The translations under genes were made by a program, and so were the position numbers. Positions 62,515 to 64,000 of a stretch of 64,000 bases of DNA are shown piece by piece (positions within the stretch are counted from its first letter, which is position 1; every line of letters begins with the position of its first letter). The DNA comes from Drosophila pseudoobscura (taxonomy: Eukaryota; Arthropoda; Insecta; Diptera; Drosophilidae), in contig NC_046683.1 in assembly GCF_009870125.1 (NCBI RefSeq), positions 744,001-808,000 of the forward strand. The letters are read 5' to 3'. The notes beneath the pieces are model-generated. The model did no database searches, was not told where the DNA came from, and was given only the letters and a program-made list of their open reading frames with translations.

Positions 62515-64000
62515 CTGGCTAAAGCAGGAGCTGGAGCCCGAGTTTTACTACTGTAGAAATACCAAGACAAGTGAGCGAATAATATAAATTCAAATCGGAA
62601 TACGAAGCCCGCGACCGATAACTTTAACATTTTGTGACTATTATTTCTTAGTTCTGGAAACGTACAGTTTGAGCAACGTATTTCGTTACAATGTATTTCT
62701 GCGGCTTCATGGGCTTCAAGTGTTTCGTTGCGTTCCAAATCAGAGCCATTTTTAATGCTGATAGGAGTACGAAGTAGTTAAATATTTATTGTGTACCCCC
62801 CCGAGCCGGAGCTTCAATATATTATGTAAAGGGACTCCATTTGGACTCCCTCAAAGCTCGCTTTGTTACTACTTTTAGTTGTTAGTTATTGATTATTTTG
62901 TTAGAGCAGATACGAATCTGATGCGGTAGAGTGCCAGAAATTGCAATATGCAATATGTAGAAAGATCCATCATCCATCTTCAGATTATTCAGTGCTAAGG
63001 CTTGAGGAACTTTCATTCGAGTTATCTGCCAATGTATCGGCTATAGTCCCTTCCCTCGAGAGGAGGTACACTGCGTGACCTATCGTTTTTATATTTTCAA
63101 GCCCCTTGTGCCGCTTCTTAGTGCAGTCCAGTTCTTAGTGAGCGCCGCTATCTGTAGCACATGTGTATCTGTAGAGCATATAGAGTATCGCTTCGCTGTT
63201 TGTATTTACAATCATTAAATGGTTTTTAATCAGACGAGTTTCGAGCTGTAGAAGTAGAGATAGAGTAGGAGAGTAGGAGTAGAAGTAGGGGTAGGGCCAG
63301 TCCCTTTAGAAAATGTTTGTTTTAGTGTGTTCCATGCAAAAGAGTAGGACGGATATAGAGCCAGAATGAATGAGAGCGCTGTAGCAGGAAGTATACGATT
63401 TATGGTCTACTTTTTCTTTAATCACAAAACTGAGTGAAATGTATTGAAGCAGAAAGAAACAAAAACCGAAACCGAAGCAGATACAGAGTTTTACTCATTG
63501 ATGGACCAAGCGTTAAAGTAAAAGTAAAAGATACATTAGTTTTGATCAGTAATTGTATCGATAAATCTGCTTTAGATACCGGCTAAGTAAACAACAACAA
63601 CAAAATCTTAGGCTAAACTCATTCATTAGTGGGCCAAACACCCCACCAATCAATCAATCAATCAAACGGCCCACGCGTGTCTCTTGCTCCAAAGCTTATC
63701 TTGAGCACTCCTAGACCTAAGTGAAAAAGTATCTATGTATCTGTATGCCTACATTTAAGTGTGGATTCGGTGCGGCAGTCGTCAATCTTCAATCGTCAAG
63801 CTATTCCATTCAAATGGCTGCTAGCAGGCACCACTAACTATAGTTGCTTGAACTAACGTGTTACTTAATTAATACTATGTTATCGATCCGTGTAAAAAGA
63901 AAAAACAAATATGCAAAGAGAGGAGTGAGAGAATGAGAGAACGGCGGTAATTATTTTGAAATGATTGTGATTGTACTTGTAGTGATTAAATTATAGTTTT
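62515..64000 (+). other. 3' region of Atg101 and intergenic DNA
   Basis: No further gene is seen. ATTAAA variants occur near 63215 and 63985, but no AATAAA is clear, so the Atg101 3' end is not fixed. A DRE (TATCGATA) at 63556-63563 and AT-rich sequence could belong to the promoter of the next gene off the right edge. Confidence 0.55.
63556..63563. promoter_or_regulatory. DRE (TATCGATA) near the right edge
   Basis: A third perfect DREF site in the window. It is about 1 kb past the Atg101 stop and may mark the promoter of the next gene. Confidence 0.4.

Overview
This is eukaryotic, almost certainly Drosophila, DNA. Short introns with GTRAGT donors, long gene-poor stretches full of CA, CAG and hexamer repeats, TACATATGTA motifs and perfect TATCGATA (DRE) sites all point that way. 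So does a run of genes that I recognise as the Drosophila melanogaster X-chromosome 17D neighbourhood. From memory, the order cofilin-like CG6873, CCKLR-17D3, CG6891, CG6961, S6KL, Atg101 matches D. melanogaster. Sequence differences and the abundance of short repeats suggest a species outside the melanogaster subgroup. The obscura group is my guess, not something the sequence proves.

Layout. The left 38.7 kb is mostly non-coding. The one confident gene there is an intronless cofilin/ADF-like gene on the minus strand (15.15-15.61 kb). Weak extra coding candidates are a partial exon at the left edge, a plus-strand ORF at 34.56 kb, and two splice-linked segments at 32.8-33.1 kb on the minus strand. 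From 38.88 to 47.66 kb lies a five-exon minus-strand rhodopsin-like GPCR, the cholecystokinin-like (drosulfakinin) receptor, with a 6.6 kb first coding intron. Divergent from it, a coactosin-like gene runs on the plus strand from 49.53 to 55.42 kb, with a 5.3 kb intron behind a short first coding exon. It converges on the minus-strand CG6961 gene, a PDIP3/SKAR-like RNA-binding mRNA export factor (56.08-57.81 kb). CG6961 shares a roughly 0.8 kb divergent promoter with the plus-strand S6KL kinase gene (from 58.60 kb). Autophagy gene Atg101 follows in tandem (61.86-62.51 kb). The right end is 3' UTR or intergenic sequence.

The genes do not form one pathway. Two are ADF-homology actin regulators (cofilin-like and coactosin-like) flanking a neuropeptide receptor. 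The right end is a compact housekeeping cluster (mRNA export, kinase, autophagy initiation) whose divergent promoter carries two perfect DRE boxes. The most unusual observation is that the S6KL reading frame stops in the activation segment of the kinase domain. No C-lobe exons are visible before Atg101, and an AATAAA follows closely. Other points of interest are two diverged copies of an unidentified AT-rich element (11.6 and 41.6 kb), one with a 29-bp hairpin, a second dispersed repeat (6.1 and 48.6 kb), a 64-bp tandem repeat, and an unusually rich set of hexanucleotide arrays of differing sequence.
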